From NCBI GenBank assembly GCA_964566175.1, contig CAZMHU010000011.1, forward strand, positions 1 through 52,911: 52,911 nt of DNA, given 5' to 3'. This DNA comes from SIG589 sp964566175. Its GTDB lineage: Bacteria; Bacillota; Clostridia; Oscillospirales; Acutalibacteraceae. How positions within the stretch are numbered: position 1 is the first letter of the stretch; each line of letters starts with the position of its first letter. The position numbers and the translations under genes were made by a program. Of the stretch, positions 39,724 through 48,707 are shown in pieces. Below the pieces are notes generated by a model. That model was not told the origin of the DNA. It made no database searches and saw nothing but the letters and a program-made list of their open reading frames with translations.

Positions 39724-41280
39724 ATGAAATCAAGAGTAGTAAAGTGTTTAGCGCTTTTACTCGCACTTATGATGACAGTTTCTCTCTTTGCCGGTTGCGG
39801 CGGAGATAAGAGCGGCACATCAAGCGATGATGATGAAATTATCTATGTTGACGAGTTCGGTAATCCCATTGATCCCGATTCTCTCGGCGGAAACAGCGAT
39901 GATGCTACCGACGGTGACAATGACGACGGTGACAATGCTGCCACAGGCGGTAAGAATGACACTTCCAGCAAGAAACAGAATGCCGGAACAAGCGGTTCGG
40001 GCAAAGGCGACAAGAACAACACAACCAATGCCAACAAAGGCAAGACTAAGTTCGAGTCCGATCCTTATTCCGACATCCCCGCTGATTTAAAGGGCACAAC
40101 GGTTTCCGTTCTCCTTTGGCGTACCGGTGAAAAGACCGACCACCTTCTTGCAGAGGCTTTTACAAAGCAGACAGGCATTAAGGTTAACCTTATCGAAATG
40201 CCCAACAACGGCGGTTATGCAACCAAACTTGCATCTCTTATTTCCGCCAACGAATCACCCGATGTTTGTATGATGGGCTCTGAAACATTCCCGAGTTATG
40301 CTATCACTTCTCTTGAGCCGCTTGATGAAAGCGTTTTCAGACTTGATGATGCAATTTGGGACAAGTCCGTTATGGACGCATACAAAATCAACGGCAAATA
40401 CTACGGACTTTCCGTTGCTGGTTCTTGGTATTGCAACGATACAAGTTATCTTACATACTACAATCCTACCGCTTTGAAGGCTAACGGTATCGATACAACG
40501 CCGTATCAACTTTGGAAAGATGGCAAATGGGATGTTAACGCAATGCTTGACATCGCGAGAAAGTTTAAGGCTAAGAACGCAAATTATCATGGTCTTTCAA
40601 TCCAGACAAACACCGTTCCGAATCCCTATATGCTTTCCGCCGGTGTTGACTATATTAAGTATGACGGAAAATCTTTCTCAAGCAATATGAGCGACTCTGT
40701 TGTTCTCAGCACAAATATGGATCTTGCCGATTGGTTTAACACAGGACTTGCCGAGGGTTGGGATTCCGCAGGCGTAGGTGCAGGTACTGTTGCTCTCTTT
40801 GATGCTATCGCATACGGTATCTACAAAGAGGCAAACTGGTTCACCGTTAGCACTGACAGCCTTGAGGTTGTTCCGGTTGCGGGTAAAAACGTTGTTGCAA
40901 ACGGCAAACTCTGGTGCGTACCGAAGGGTGCTAAGAACGCACAGGCAGCCGCGTACTTCATCCGTTTCTTCCTTGACCCCGATTCCTTCAAGTATACTTC
41001 TTTCGGCAGCATGGAGAACACAATTTCTTCTTCACAGCAGTATGAAGTTTGGCAGTATTTGACTGCCGCATCAACACCCAAGACGTTTAACTACACTCGT
41101 GGTGTTCTTAACTACTATGACAGCAGTTCGTTCGGCTCTCTTACAACTGCTATCAACTCTACAACAAGCGCAAACATCAAGACCGTTCTTGACTCTAACA
41201 AGAGTATGGTAGAGGCCGCTTGCAAGCGTTCCAATACCAACCTTAAGAAAGTTCGTACAAAGGCTTCCTACGTAAAGTAA
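39724..41280 (+). CDS. carbohydrate ABC transporter solute-binding lipoprotein
   Basis: The 518-residue protein has a lipoprotein signal (LFAGC, Cys near 23). A low-complexity linker of Asp, Gly, Ser, Asn, Lys and Thr (about 25-110) spans the cell wall. A family 1 binding domain follows (about 120-500; TVSVLLWRTGEKTDHLLAEA, PDVCMMGSETFPSY, KYYGLSVAGSWYC). ATG 39724 follows TGGAGG. It has its own promoter/operator and terminator, and its codon bias suggests high expression. It probably feeds the second permease pair. Confidence 0.92.
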   Translation: MKSRVVKCLALLLALMMTVSLFAGCGGDKSGTSSDDDEIIYVDEFGNPIDPDSLGGNSDDATDGDNDDGDNAATGGKNDTSSKKQNAGTSGSGKGDKNNTTNANKGKTKFESDPYSDIPADLKGTTVSVLLWRTGEKTDHLLAEAFTKQTGIKVNLIEMPNNGGYATKLASLISANESPDVCMMGSETFPSYAITSLEPLDESVFRLDDAIWDKSVMDAYKINGKYYGLSVAGSWYCNDTSYLTYYNPTALKANGIDTTPYQLWKDGKWDVNAMLDIARKFKAKNANYHGLSIQTNTVPNPYMLSAGVDYIKYDGKSFSSNMSDSVVLSTNMDLADWFNTGLAEGWDSAGVGAGTVALFDAIAYGIYKEANWFTVSTDSLEVVPVAGKNVVANGKLWCVPKGAKNAQAAAYFIRFFLDPDSFKYTSFGSMENTISSSQQYEVWQYLTAASTPKTFNYTRGVLNYYDSSSFGSLTTAINSTTSANIKTVLDSNKSMVEAACKRSNTNLKKVRTKASYVK

Positions 41281-41292
41281 TTTAAAAAGCAA

Positions 41293-41328
41293 AAAAGCCC
41301 CGACAGATAAAAATCTGTCGGGGCTTTA
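41293..41328. terminator. bidirectional terminator between the solute-binding protein and tsaD
   Basis: AAAGCCCCGACAGAT pairs exactly with ATCTGTCGGGGCTTT around AAAA. A-rich sequence precedes it and TATAT follows. Both neighbouring genes point into it. Confidence 0.85.
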
Positions 41329-41391
41329 TATGTTGGAAATAAGTTTTTATCATAAGGCGGGGACTTACTCCTACCGAATTTTTTCAGAATA

Positions 41392-42402
41392 TTATTTTCT
41401 GTAATCAATCGGCAATGTCGCGAACGCGTTGAGGTCAGTTCCCGCAATGTTGCCGCTTTCGTATTCAAACGTCGCCTGAACGCCGACCATTGCCGCGTTG
41501 TCGCCGCAGTATTTAAGGGACGGACAGTAAAATTCCAGTCCGCGTTTTTTACACTCGGTTTCAAGTCGTGCGCGAAGTTCACTGTTGGCGGAAACACCGC
41601 CTGCGACGGCAATCTTTTTAGTGCCGAGCATATCCGCCGCTTTAAAGGTTTTCTCTATTAAAATATCGCAAACCTTTTTTCTCACGGTTGCGGCAAGCAC
41701 GGGAACATCAAGCGTTTCGCTTTTCTGTTCTGCGTTGTGAACAAGGTTGATAACGGCGGTTTTCAGTCCCGAAAAGGAAAAATCAAACTCGTTTCCATCA
41801 ACGTGCGGTGTGGGTAGACGGTATTTTTTTTCGTCTGCAACGGTGGCAATTCGGTCAAGGTTTACGCCGCCGGGGTAGGAAAGACCCATAGTACGTGCCG
41901 CTTTGTCAAAACATTCGCCCGCGGCATCGTCACGTGTTCTGCCGATAACAAGAAAATCGGTATAATCTTCTACGTTTACAATATGGGTATTGCCACCCGA
42001 CACCATAAGGCACAGAAAGGGCGGGCGCAGTGCCGAATGTTCAATATAGTTAGCTGCAATGTGAGAGCGCAGGTGGTGCACCGGTATGAGCGGAACACCT
42101 AGCGACATTGCAAGTCCTTTTGCAAAATTAACTCCGACGAGCAACGCTCCTATAAGTCCCGGGGCAAACGTTACAGCAACGGCATCGATATCGCCGTAGG
42201 TAATACCCGCGTCGAGTATTGCCTTGTTTGTGACCTGTGATATCGCTTCTGTATGTCGGCGTGAGGCAATTTCCGGCACGACACCGCCGTATATTTTATG
42301 CTCCTCGATTTGTGTTGAAATTACACTTGAAAGAATAGTGCGCCCCTCAACAACAGCGGCGGCTGTTTCGTCGCACGAGGATTCAATGGCAAGAATTTTC
42401 AC
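41392..42402 (-). CDS. tsaD: tRNA N6-adenosine threonylcarbamoyltransferase TsaD
   Basis: The 336-residue ASKHA-fold protein begins MKILAIESSCDETAAAVV. It has the metal-binding HHLRSHIAAN motif near residue 110, LMVSGGNTHI near residue 133 and IAVAGGVSAN near residue 265. With TsaB and TsaE it transfers the threonylcarbamoyl group to A37 of ANN-decoding tRNAs; those partners are not in this window. Its start overlaps the upstream phosphatase-RimI gene by 20 bases, so translation is probably coupled. Confidence 0.96.
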   Translation of the reverse strand: MKILAIESSCDETAAAVVEGRTILSSVISTQIEEHKIYGGVVPEIASRRHTEAISQVTNKAILDAGITYGDIDAVAVTFAPGLIGALLVGVNFAKGLAMSLGVPLIPVHHLRSHIAANYIEHSALRPPFLCLMVSGGNTHIVNVEDYTDFLVIGRTRDDAAGECFDKAARTMGLSYPGGVNLDRIATVADEKKYRLPTPHVDGNEFDFSFSGLKTAVINLVHNAEQKSETLDVPVLAATVRKKVCDILIEKTFKAADMLGTKKIAVAGGVSANSELRARLETECKKRGLEFYCPSLKYCGDNAAMVGVQATFEYESGNIAGTDLNAFATLPIDYRK

Positions 42403-43219
42403 TGTTTATCACCTTTGTCATAATAATTGCGTCCTCTTTGGGACTGTCATAAAAACATTTGCGTAGGCCTGTTTTCTCGAAGCCGGATTTTCGGTAGACC
42501 GATATTGCGTCAGTGTTGCTATCTCTGACTTCGAGTGAGAGAAAGGAAAAATTGCCTTTTTCGCAAAAATCGAGAAGAGTGTTTGTGAGACGTGTTCCCA
42601 ATCCGAAAAGTCGGTATTTGCCCGATACCGCAATATTGGTAACATATGCTTCGTCTAATACGCATTGCATTCCCGCATAGCCGACAATCTTTTCGCTGTT
42701 TTCCGCAACAAAAAATTTTGTGTTGGCGGTAAAGGAGTCAAGTATTGCCTTTTCACTCCAAGGGTGCGAAAAACATTCTTTTTCGATTTCGGCAACCGCC
42801 GGAGCATCTTCGGGTTTAAAGGGACGGATGGAAAAGCGGTAGCGCGAAAGTTTGCTTATAAGTTCGTCGCGGCAATGTCGGTAGCGGTCAATGTCGCCGC
42901 CGAACGGGTCGGATACATCGAGCACACGAATTTTATCACCCGCAACGCCGAGCGATAAAAGCAATGCCTTGTGCTGTTCGCTCATACAAAAAATGAGGTC
43001 TGACGATAAATCTTCTGCCGTGAGTTGTTTTGAACAGCCGCCCGAAATATCAAGTCCGATTTCGCCGAGCGCACAAACGCTTTTTTCGGAATACGGACTT
43101 CCGTCTGCAAAAAGACCTGCACTTGTTGTGTATACAGGCAGGGAAAGACTTTTAAAAATTGCCTCTGCCATCGGACTGCGGCAGGTATTGCCGGTGCATA
43201 TAAAGAGTACCTTTTTCAT
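42383..43219 (-). CDS. fusion of YwlE-like low-molecular-weight phosphatase and RimI-type acetyltransferase
   Basis: The 278-residue protein joins two enzymes. Residues 1-125 form a low-molecular-weight protein phosphatase: VLFICTGNTCRSPMAEA carries Cys8-X5-Arg14, and DVSDPFGG supplies the general acid near residue 104. Thr12 matches the YwlE residue that favours phospho-arginine. Residues about 130-278 form a GNAT domain similar to RimI: SIRPFKPEDAPAVAEIEKEC, HPWSEKAILDSF, EAYVTNIAV, GLGTRL (acetyl-CoA loop), LEVRDSN and YRKSGFEKTGLRKCFY. RimI acetylates the S18 N-terminus. It overlaps polA by four bases and tsaD by 20. The frame is continuous through the junction. Confidence 0.88.
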   Translation of the reverse strand: MKKVLFICTGNTCRSPMAEAIFKSLSLPVYTTSAGLFADGSPYSEKSVCALGEIGLDISGGCSKQLTAEDLSSDLIFCMSEQHKALLLSLGVAGDKIRVLDVSDPFGGDIDRYRHCRDELISKLSRYRFSIRPFKPEDAPAVAEIEKECFSHPWSEKAILDSFTANTKFFVAENSEKIVGYAGMQCVLDEAYVTNIAVSGKYRLFGLGTRLTNTLLDFCEKGNFSFLSLEVRDSNTDAISVYRKSGFEKTGLRKCFYDSPKEDAIIMTKVINSENSCH

Positions 43220-45744
43220 TGCTTTGCCTCATACCAACTTTCACCGAATGCGGCATCGACTGTCAGCGGGACGGAAAGCGATGCGGCATTCGCCATTTCT
43301 TCTTTGATGATATCACAAACCTGTTTTGCAACGCTTTTTTCGGCTTCTACGATAAGTTCGTCGTGAACCTGCAAAATAAGGCGTGCGTCAAGTTTTTCCT
43401 TTTTAAGGCGCGTATAAACGCGTATCATTGCAATTTTAATGATATCGGCGGCGGCACCCTGTATCGGCATATTGCGTGCAACACGCTCGCCGAATGCACG
43501 TGTCATTGCGTTGCTTGCCGAAAGTTCTGGCAGGTAGCGGCGTCTGCCGAATATGGTTGTAACAAAGCCGTCTTTTTTTGCCTGTTCTATAACGTTTTTC
43601 ATATATTCGTCTATCTGCGGATAGGTCGCAAGATAACTTTTGATATAGCGGTCGGCTTCGGCACGCGAAACACCGATATCCTTTGAAAGCGAAAACGCGC
43701 CTATACCGTAAACAATACCGAAGTTTACCGCCTTTGCGTGGGAACGCAGAGTTGGGGTTATGAGTTCTATCGGCATATTAAACACTTCGCTTGCCGTAAC
43801 GGTGTGTATATCCGTTCCGCTCTTAAACGCGTTTATCATATTTTTATCGTCGGCAACGTGCGCCAAAACGCGAAGTTCTATCTGTGAATAGTCAGCGTCA
43901 CAGAGCATATATCCGTCTTTCGATTTGAAAAAACGGCGGAACTGTCTGCCTTCTTCACTGCGAACGGGTATGTTTTGCAAATTCGGTTCGGCGGAACTTA
44001 TACGTCCTGTGCGGGTTTCGGTTTGGTTAAAGGTCGAATGTATTCTGCCGTCATCGGCAATTTCCTTTAACAAACCGTCACAATAGGTGGATTTTAATTT
44101 TGTGAGTTGACGGTATTCGAGCAGGAGCGAAACGGCGGGGTGAGCATATTTCAGCGACTCGAGCACTTCGGCATTTGTGGAATATCCGCTTTTTGTTTTC
44201 TTCTTTGCGGGAAGTCCCAACTCTTCAAAAAGTGCAATACCGAGTTGCTTTGGTGAATTGAGGTTAAATTCGTACCCAACAAGGGAGAAAATTTCGTTTT
44301 CTATAAGCGCAATACGTTTTGCGAGTTCCCCTCCGTATGTTTTTATTCCTTCTGCATCTACCAAGAAACCCTCAAGTTCCATCTCGGCAAGTGCTTCCGC
44401 GAGCGGCATTTCCACCGTGTGTAAAAGTTCCGATTGACCGTTCTTTTCAAGTTCCTCTGCGAGAACGTCACATACTTCGGCGTGTAGAGCGATTTGTTTT
44501 ATCTCTTCCGTGTCGGTGACGGGCAGGGGAGCGGAATATTCGCGTGCCAAGTGTTCAGGCTGATAACTTGATGATGACGGGTTTAAAAGATATCCCGCAA
44601 GCAGTGTGTCAAAGCAAACACCGCAAAGGTGAACGCCCTGACGTTTACAGGTTTTATATAGCGTTTTATAATCGAAAACGTATTTTTCGATGTTTTCGTT
44701 TTCAAGCAGTTTTGCGGCGGCGGTAATATCAGTCACCGTTGCTGATGTGTCACTGCAAAGGGATAGCACACCGTCTTCTTCCAAAATATACAGCCGCTTG
44801 CCGCAGGTGAAATCGGAAAAGGGAACTGTGAGGTAGTTTTTGCCTGATTTTTGCGAAAAATCAAACGTCAGTTGCGAATTGAGTCCGAGTCTGTCCATAA
44901 GTTTGTAGAGTTGAAGGTCTGTCATAACCGAGGTGAGTTTTTGTTCGTCGCGGGGGACGGCTTTATAATCAATTATGTTTCGGCTTATGGGCGCATCAAG
45001 GCATATAGTGCCTAACTTTCGGCTCAAATATGCCTGTTCCTTTCCGTTTATGAGTTTGGTTCTGACGCCCTCTTTTATATCGAGCGTGTCGATGTTTTCG
45101 TAAATATAATCAATATTTCCGTATGCGGAGATAAGTGCGGTTGCGGTTTTCTCTCCTATGCCCGCAACGCCTGGGATATTGTCCGAACTGTCACCCATAA
45201 GACTTTTGAGTTCAATCATTCCGCTCGGTGTCATACCGTATTTTTCAAAAAGCGCCGCCTTGTCATACAAAACAGTATCGGATTTTCCCGCCCGTGTTGC
45301 CGAAAGCGCAACACGTGTATTATCGGAAATTAGTTGCAGTGAGTCGCGGTCACCCGTGGCGATTATACATTCATAGCCTTCGTCTTTTGCGGCGGCGGAA
45401 AGCGTTCCGAGAATATCGTCCGCCTCATATCCCTCACACTCTATGTTTTTGTAACCCATAAGCGATAAAATTTCTTTCATAATGGGCATTTGCTGTGCGA
45501 GTTCTTCGGGCATTGCGTGTCTGCCTGCTTTGTACTTGTCGTACATAAGATGTCTGAAAGTCGGTTTTTTCAAATCCCACGCAACCGCAACGCAGTCGGG
45601 ATTGTATTCCTCTGTAAGGTGAAGAAGAATGTTCATAAAGCCGTATACGGCGTTTGTATATCTGCCGTCCTTGGTGGATAGCAGTTTTATTCCGTAAAAA
45701 GCACGGTTTATTATGCTGTTGCCGTCTATTGCCAATATTTTCAT
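43216..45744 (-). CDS. polA: DNA polymerase I
   Basis: The 842-residue protein has an N-terminal 5'-3' exonuclease (about 1-290; AIDGNSIINRAFYGI, GYEADDILGTL, GDSSDNIPGVAGIGEKTA). The middle domain (about 300-470) lacks a DxE exonuclease I motif, so proofreading is probably absent. The family A polymerase follows, with motif A DYSQIELRVLAH, motif B RSHAKAVNFGIVYGIG and motif C LQVHDELIVEAE. It fills gaps and removes RNA primers. The operon polA, phosphatase-rimI, tsaD overlaps throughout. Confidence 0.96.
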   Translation of the reverse strand: MKILAIDGNSIINRAFYGIKLLSTKDGRYTNAVYGFMNILLHLTEEYNPDCVAVAWDLKKPTFRHLMYDKYKAGRHAMPEELAQQMPIMKEILSLMGYKNIECEGYEADDILGTLSAAAKDEGYECIIATGDRDSLQLISDNTRVALSATRAGKSDTVLYDKAALFEKYGMTPSGMIELKSLMGDSSDNIPGVAGIGEKTATALISAYGNIDYIYENIDTLDIKEGVRTKLINGKEQAYLSRKLGTICLDAPISRNIIDYKAVPRDEQKLTSVMTDLQLYKLMDRLGLNSQLTFDFSQKSGKNYLTVPFSDFTCGKRLYILEEDGVLSLCSDTSATVTDITAAAKLLENENIEKYVFDYKTLYKTCKRQGVHLCGVCFDTLLAGYLLNPSSSSYQPEHLAREYSAPLPVTDTEEIKQIALHAEVCDVLAEELEKNGQSELLHTVEMPLAEALAEMELEGFLVDAEGIKTYGGELAKRIALIENEIFSLVGYEFNLNSPKQLGIALFEELGLPAKKKTKSGYSTNAEVLESLKYAHPAVSLLLEYRQLTKLKSTYCDGLLKEIADDGRIHSTFNQTETRTGRISSAEPNLQNIPVRSEEGRQFRRFFKSKDGYMLCDADYSQIELRVLAHVADDKNMINAFKSGTDIHTVTASEVFNMPIELITPTLRSHAKAVNFGIVYGIGAFSLSKDIGVSRAEADRYIKSYLATYPQIDEYMKNVIEQAKKDGFVTTIFGRRRYLPELSASNAMTRAFGERVARNMPIQGAAADIIKIAMIRVYTRLKKEKLDARLILQVHDELIVEAEKSVAKQVCDIIKEEMANAASLSVPLTVDAAFGESWYEAKQ

Positions 45745-45816
45745 AAAATCCTCCGTAACAGTTTCTGCAAGTATCGCACTATAAGTAAAAAATTAATATT
45801 TCGATTTTCAATAATC

Positions 45817-45845
45817 ATTATACCAAAATATTGTCACTTTGTCAT
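45817..45845 (-). promoter_or_regulatory. promoter of the polA operon
   Basis: On the minus strand ATGACA (45845-45840), a 17-base spacer and TATAAT (45822-45817), about 70 bases before the ATG. Confidence 0.65.
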
Positions 45846-45851
45846 CTTTTT

Positions 45852-45880
45852 TTGCAAAACACGGAAAAATATGTTATTAT
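45852..45880 (+). promoter_or_regulatory. promoter of dusB
   Basis: TTGCAA (45852-45857), a 17-base spacer and TATTAT (45875-45880), 41 bases before the ATG. It diverges tightly from the polA promoter. Confidence 0.6.
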
Positions 45881-45921
45881 ATGATAACTGAATAATTTTA
45901 GACTGTAAAAACGGTGATATA

Positions 45922-46893
45922 ATGCGTATAGGAAATCTTGAAACAGACGGCTTTGCGGCACTTGCTCCTATGGCGGGCGTTGCCGACAGGGCAATGCGGG
46001 AACTTTGCAGAGAATACGGTGCGGCATACACGGTGAGCGAACTTATAAGTTCGAAAGGCATCAGTATGAACGACCGCAAATCCAAAATACTTATGGATGT
46101 TCATACCGCTGAGCGTCCGATGGGTATACAACTTTTCGGAAGTGACCCCGAAATAATGGCTCGTGCGGCGGTTGCCGCGGCGGAGCAAAACCCCGATTTT
46201 ATTGATATAAATATGGGATGCCCGGCACCGAAGGTTGCCGGAAACGGTGGTGGTTCGGCACTGATGAAAGACCCACGCCTTGCGGGGGAGATAACACGTC
46301 AGGTCGTAAAGGCGGTCACACTTCCGATAACGGTCAAGATACGTTCGGGGTGGGATGCCGACACAATAACGGCAACCGAGGTTGCAAAACGTTGTGAAGA
46401 TGCAGGGGCAACTGCGATAACGGTTCACGGTAGGACGAGAGCACAGATGTATGCTCCGCCTGTTGATTTTGATATAATCAAAGCGGTAAAGGAATGCGTG
46501 TCAGTTCCGGTTATCGCAAACGGCGATATTGCATCGGCAAAGGATGCCGCAAAAGCCTATGAATATACAGGCTGTGATTTTATAATGGTGGGACGTGCCG
46601 CAATGGGCGCACCGTGGATATTTTCTCAAATAAACGCCTATCTTGCTCACGGTACATTGCTTCCCGAACCGCCGCTTGCGAAACGGCTTTCGGTGCTTTT
46701 ACGTCACGTTGAACTTATGATGAAATACAAAGATCCGCACACGGCATTGCTTGAATCGCGAAAACACGCCGCGTGGTATCTAAAGGGCATAAAAGGTGCG
46801 GCTATGCTCCGTCGTCGTTGCGGAGAAATAAATTCGTATGCGGATATTGAAAATCTTTGCAAGGATGCGCTAAACCTTCAAGAGGGGACTTGA
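45922..46893 (+). CDS. dusB: tRNA-dihydrouridine synthase (DusB-type)
   Basis: The 323-residue flavoprotein has an FMN-binding TIM barrel: ALAPMAGVADRAMRELC near residues 13-29, the catalytic-Cys motif INMGCPAPKVAGNGGGSALM near residues 95-114, ITVKIRSGWD, ITVHGRTR and FIMVGRAAMG. It reduces uridines in the tRNA D loop. A helical C-terminal domain (about 245-323) completes the usual length. GTGAT near the start gives only a weak ribosome site. Confidence 0.95.
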   Translation: MRIGNLETDGFAALAPMAGVADRAMRELCREYGAAYTVSELISSKGISMNDRKSKILMDVHTAERPMGIQLFGSDPEIMARAAVAAAEQNPDFIDINMGCPAPKVAGNGGGSALMKDPRLAGEITRQVVKAVTLPITVKIRSGWDADTITATEVAKRCEDAGATAITVHGRTRAQMYAPPVDFDIIKAVKECVSVPVIANGDIASAKDAAKAYEYTGCDFIMVGRAAMGAPWIFSQINAYLAHGTLLPEPPLAKRLSVLLRHVELMMKYKDPHTALLESRKHAAWYLKGIKGAAMLRRRCGEINSYADIENLCKDALNLQEGT

Positions 46894-46918
46894 AGTATAA
46901 CTTCTTTTGTGGTAGAAT
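46890..46918 (+). promoter_or_regulatory. promoter of yebC
   Basis: TTGAAG (46890-46895), a 17-base spacer and TAGAAT (46913-46918). The short inverted repeat GAAGT-ATA-ACTTC overlaps the -35 region. It starts within the last codons of dusB. Confidence 0.55.
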
Positions 46919-46944
46919 AGCCTTATCAGAGAGGATGGATAGAT

Positions 46945-47673
46945 ATGTCAGGACATTCCAAGTGGAATAATATCAAACGTAAAAAAGAAAAAACCGATGC
47001 CGCAAAGGCAAAGGTGTTTACAAAAATGGGAAGAGAGATTGCTGTTATAGTTAAAATGGGCGGCCCCAATCCCGCAGAGAACAGTAAACTTAAAGATGCC
47101 ATTGCCAAGGCGAAAGCTGCCAACGTTCCCAACGAAAATATTGAACGTATTATCAAAAAAGCGGCGGGCGAAGGCGATGCCAATAACTATGAAGAATTGA
47201 TTTATGAGGGTTACGGCCCTTGCGGCGTTGCCGTAGTTGTTGAAACCCTAACCGATAACCGAAACAGAACCGCGGGCGAAATGCGCCACTATTTTGACAA
47301 ATGCGGTGGTAATCTCGGACAGTCGGGTTCGGTTATGTTTATGTTTGAGCGCAAGGGTATTATCATTATTGAGGGCGAAGGTTTAAACGAAGATACCGTT
47401 ATGGAAGATGCACTTGAAGCCGGCGCAGACGACTTTAATTTTGATGGTGACGTGTTTGAGATTTGCACCGATGCAAACTCTCTCGGCACTGTACGTGATA
47501 CGCTTGAAGAAAAGGGTTACACCTTTGTATCGGCTGAGGTTGAGTATGTTCCTTCAACCACTACCGCAATCGACGATGAGGCGGCTGTGGCAAATATGGA
47601 AAAACTTATTGATATGCTTGAAGACAACGATGATGTTCAGGCAGTTTGGCACAACTGGGAAATGCCGGAATAA
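46945..47673 (+). CDS. yebC: YebC/PmpR-family protein (TACO1-like)
   Basis: The 242-residue protein begins with the family hallmark MSGHSKWNNIKRKKEKTDAA and has IVKMGGPNPAENSKLKDAI and YEGYGPCGVAVVVE. The family was annotated as transcriptional regulators; later work links it to translation of difficult proline stretches. The length is normal. GAGAGGATGG lies upstream. A terminator follows. Confidence 0.95.
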   Translation: MSGHSKWNNIKRKKEKTDAAKAKVFTKMGREIAVIVKMGGPNPAENSKLKDAIAKAKAANVPNENIERIIKKAAGEGDANNYEELIYEGYGPCGVAVVVETLTDNRNRTAGEMRHYFDKCGGNLGQSGSVMFMFERKGIIIIEGEGLNEDTVMEDALEAGADDFNFDGDVFEICTDANSLGTVRDTLEEKGYTFVSAEVEYVPSTTTAIDDEAAVANMEKLIDMLEDNDDVQAVWHNWEMPE

Positions 47674-47691
47674 ACCGAATATTTAAAAGGC

Positions 47692-47725
47692 AAACAGCGA
47701 AGTTTTAGACTTCGCTGTTTTTTTG
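47692..47725 (+). terminator. Rho-independent terminator of yebC
   Basis: AAACAGCGAAGT pairs with ACTTCGCTGTTT around TTTAG. A run of T follows. Confidence 0.87.
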
Positions 47726-47777
47726 TTCTAAAAAAACGTTTGTCCTCATAATATTAAAAAACGGAGGGACAAGCAAA

Positions 47778-48707
47778 ATGATTGACAGTAAAAATTATGC
47801 AAAACGGTTTGACAGCGCGCTTTACGCGCTGGACGGGGCAACAAAAAGAACATTGCTTTCTTTGCCGGAGAGTGTAAAGCGGAATGTTCAGGAAATACGC
47901 CTTCGTGCGGGAAAGCCGCTTATTCTCACCGTAGGCGGTGCGCCTATGTGGGTGGGAAAATCGGGCAGTGCGGATTATTTGCCGCCGCTCGACCCGATTT
48001 ATATATCAGCGGGTGAAATAAACGAAGTATATATAAAACTGTGCAACAATTCGGTATACAGTCATACCGACGAAGTTAAACAGGGATTTATTATGATGCG
48101 GGGAAGTCATCGTGCGGGAATTTGCGGAACGGTTTTCTCGGGCGGTGTGCGTGATATTTCTTCTGTGAATATACGCATAGCCAGAGAGGTGTTGGGCAGT
48201 GCCGACCGTTTGGTTTCGAGGTTTGACGGCGGCGGAATGTTGATAGCCGGCCCGCCGGGTAGCGGAAAAACCACACTACTTAGGGATATGGTGCGGCAGT
48301 TATCGACGGCGCATTTAAAGAGAATAACCGTTATTGACAGCCGTGGGGAACTCGCGGCGGTGAGCGGCGGCGAGGCACAGAACGATATAGGTCAAAATAC
48401 CGATGTGATAACAGGCGTCGGTAAGGCAGAGGGGATAGAAATGGCGGTGCGTACAATGTATCCTCAGATTGTCGCATTTGATGAAATCTCTTCACAGGGC
48501 GAGGTTGATACGGTCATACAGGGACTTAACAGCGGTGTTGCCGTATTGACAACGGCCCATATCGGAAACTCGGAAGACCTTGTGCGACGTGATGTCACCA
48601 AAAGACTGCTTGAAAGCGGTGCGATTTCACAGGTTGCTGTGCTTTCACGTGCGGGCGGAGTTCCGCGTTTTTTAAGGGCAGAGGAAGTGTTGACACGGTG
48701 CGATTGA
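47778..48707 (+). CDS. spoIIIAA: stage III sporulation ATPase SpoIIIAA
   Basis: The 309-residue AAA-type secretion ATPase has Walker A GPPGSGKTTLLRDM near residue 160, and the Walker B-like IVAFDEISSQGEVD near residue 233. It is thought to power the SpoIIIA-SpoIIQ feeding-tube channel between mother cell and forespore. ACGGAGGG precedes the ATG. A CATAATAT box upstream (47745-47752) resembles a sigma-E -10, but no good -35 is visible. The GTG start of spoIIIAB lies inside its last codons. Confidence 0.95.
   Translation: MIDSKNYAKRFDSALYALDGATKRTLLSLPESVKRNVQEIRLRAGKPLILTVGGAPMWVGKSGSADYLPPLDPIYISAGEINEVYIKLCNNSVYSHTDEVKQGFIMMRGSHRAGICGTVFSGGVRDISSVNIRIAREVLGSADRLVSRFDGGGMLIAGPPGSGKTTLLRDMVRQLSTAHLKRITVIDSRGELAAVSGGEAQNDIGQNTDVITGVGKAEGIEMAVRTMYPQIVAFDEISSQGEVDTVIQGLNSGVAVLTTAHIGNSEDLVRRDVTKRLLESGAISQVAVLSRAGGVPRFLRAEEVLTRCD

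Noticed and set aside
47735..47765. Sigma-E promoter upstream of spoIIIAA
   Set aside because: CATAATAT resembles a sigma-E -10 and is biologically expected, but no -35 similar to the consensus lies 14-15 bases upstream. It is not listed as a separate feature.
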